DNA of 64,000 bases from Chaunax sp. Z400 (taxonomy: Eukaryota; Chordata; Actinopteri; Lophiiformes; Chaunacidae), in contig CM075204.1 of the NCBI GenBank assembly GCA_037577475.1, positions 8,467,355-8,531,354 on the forward strand, read 5' to 3'. Under the pieces are notes generated by a model. The model did no database searches. It was given only the letters and a program-made list of their open reading frames with translations, and was not told where the DNA came from. The translations under genes and the position numbers were made by a program. Shown here piece after piece: positions 62,630 to 64,000 of this stretch. The stretch's first letter is position 1. Each line of letters starts with the position of its first letter.

Positions 62630-62656
62630 CAGGGAGAAGTTTGTAACTTCTCCCTG
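62630..62656. repeat. 12-bp perfect inverted repeat
   Basis: cagggagaagtt and its reverse complement flank a 3-nt loop. Probably incidental. Confidence 0.7.
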
Positions 62657-62892
62657 TGGGCCTCTCCATTTCTTGGCTCAGTTGTTGGCTCAGTCTCATA
62701 TTTACACCCTTCCAACACACACACTCTCACTTTGCACACCGTCTTTATCTCTCTATCTCTGTCTTTTGCTTACACACACATGCGCCCGCTTACATGGGCA
62801 ATATTTAATCGACAAGGCAAAACACACTCTTGCTGACACACAACAACAATAAAGGTGAGGATATATGAATCTGGCCGCACCAGTCTCCCAAA

Positions 62893-62901
62893 ACACACAC
62901 A

Positions 62902-62949
<48 letters not shown>
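62893..62949 (+). repeat. (AC)n microsatellite
   Basis: AC run with one 'catac' interruption near 62906. Confidence 0.97.
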
Positions 62950-62952
<3 letters not shown>

Positions 62953-63465
62953 ACTCAAAAACAAACCCAGACACTGTGTTACATCACACACATGATTAAA
63001 GTGTACAGATTCTGTAGCAAACCACAAACAGAAATAAATCTAGAAGCATCCTTTCATGTGATCAGATGGATCCTCTAACCCTGTGGGATTTTCTGACCTC
63101 CAGGTCTGCGTGTTCAAACACAGTGTCTCCCCTCTGATCACACTGCCTGCCCACATGCCATAAAACTGTGGTGCATAGTGAAATCTAAACAGTAATCTTC
63201 TGTACTAATGTCACACACTGGCATGCTATAAACTGCACAGCAATCTGTGGGAAATAGAACGTTGCTACGGCACTTTAAGAGGATGCCATTATTTGTACGG
63301 AATGTACTGTGAACCTACCTTGGAACTGCAGAGCATCATGGGAAAGTGAAAGAAAAGTGTGGGAACTGAAGTTTTTAAATGAAACAGGCGCACTACAACC
63401 TGCTCAGCCTTTGACACAGATACTCTGCACACTGACTATTTTTTAGCAGCAAAGTATTTCTTTGT

Positions 63466-63690
63466 CGTGGCTGTGACTCAGGAGATAGACCCCCTGCTTT
63501 CTACATGTCTGTTCCACTGGTTTGTGGGTGATTGTGTGTGGTTTTCGCTCCTGATGAGGTGCCATGAAAGGCGTCAGCCTCTGCCAGCAATGAGTAACAT
63601 GTGTGTGAATGCTGGCGTGTGTTGTAAACCGCTTTCATTGGTCAGTCGTATACTAGAAAGGCGCTAAATAAGTACAAGCCATATATCATT
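63466..63690 (+). mobile_element. Diverged tRNA-derived SINE
   Basis: The head tggctgtgactcaggagata and the tail 'gtaaaccgctttcattggtc' followed by aggcgctaaataagtacaag match the order of a common percomorph SINE (head 'gtggctcaggaggtagag', tail 'gcgctatataagtac'). The middle is heavily mutated. Confidence 0.65.
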
Positions 63691-64000
63691 TTAGTAGTTT
63701 TACAGGAACTTTCTTTAATTATCCTTAAGTACAGGATACATACTGTAGATTCAAATAGTGTTAACATAGTGCAAATATATAGCAAGTTACTGACAAAACT
63801 GCAGTGTTTTGTTTTAAATTTACAAGAATAATATGTACGTAGGTAGGTAATAATTTATAATTAGGCTCAAACTACCTAATATATCAAGTCAGTTATCATT
63901 GCCTCTCCATTCTAGGACACTTTATCTTTTATTAATCTCAGTCCACATCAAGTTTAGCGTCATGTTTCAAATGCTCTTTCCGATACCAATTCCTTACCTT

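Noticed and set aside
62630..62656. Hairpin resembling a bacterial terminator
   Set aside because: The sequence is eukaryotic; there is no U tract and no gene ending there.
1..64000. CRISPR arrays, operons, prophage or toxin-antitoxin systems
   Set aside because: None of the direct-repeat spacing, gene density or coding signatures is present; the DNA is from a vertebrate genome.

Overview
This window is nuclear DNA from a ray-finned fish, most likely a percomorph-type teleost. It is AT-rich, non-coding over about 98% of its length, and has long GT/CA, CT, TAA and GTTT microsatellites. It carries eroded copies of transposons typical of teleosts: an L2-type LINE, tRNA-derived SINEs, palindromic and TIR-bearing MITEs, and a hAT-like fragment. 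There is no operon structure and no prokaryotic signal.

Only one protein-coding gene can be supported: neurotrophin-3 (ntf3), on the minus strand, in two visible exons. The large 3' exon (19087-18197, plus 3' UTR below it) holds almost the whole preproprotein, a furin site (RKKR) and a 119-residue cystine-knot mature factor. The acceptor reads tttctgtttttgcag and is followed by codons for ILQVNLV-MSILLYV. A short 5' coding exon lies 30.7 kb away at 49851-49834. It encodes MVTFIT and ends at a GT donor, exactly matching the short first coding segment of mammalian NT-3 (MVTFAT). Joined, the exons give a 302-codon long form; the internal methionine gives a 289-codon form with a classical signal peptide.

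Layout: 1-17,200 is the downstream flank of ntf3, with microsatellites, an L2 fragment (8.84-9.95 kb), a Tc1/mariner-like palindrome (10.74 kb), a perfect-pairing hairpin (1.40 kb) and a common teleost repeat (16.7-17.2 kb). From 17,200 to 19,087 lie the 3' UTR and main exon. From 19,088 to 49,833 is the intron. It starts, next to the acceptor, with a 460-bp GT/GCCT array that has higher-order structure, and it contains SINEs, MITEs and a second copy of a TIR element. From about 48.3 to 50.25 kb is a CpG-richer zone with the first exon and a CT/GA tract, the best promoter candidate. From 50.25 to 64 kb is the 5' flank, with purine-rich tracts, a triple DR3 nuclear-receptor motif (59.68 kb), a CA repeat and a diverged SINE at the right edge.

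Nothing here resembles a new multi-gene system. The points most worth checking are an unusually divergent NT-3 mature domain, a short upstream ORF that overlaps the long-form start and ends 8 nt before the second start, the nested satellite beside the splice acceptor, and the DR3 motif. Repeat-family assignments are from memory of sequence patterns and were not searched.
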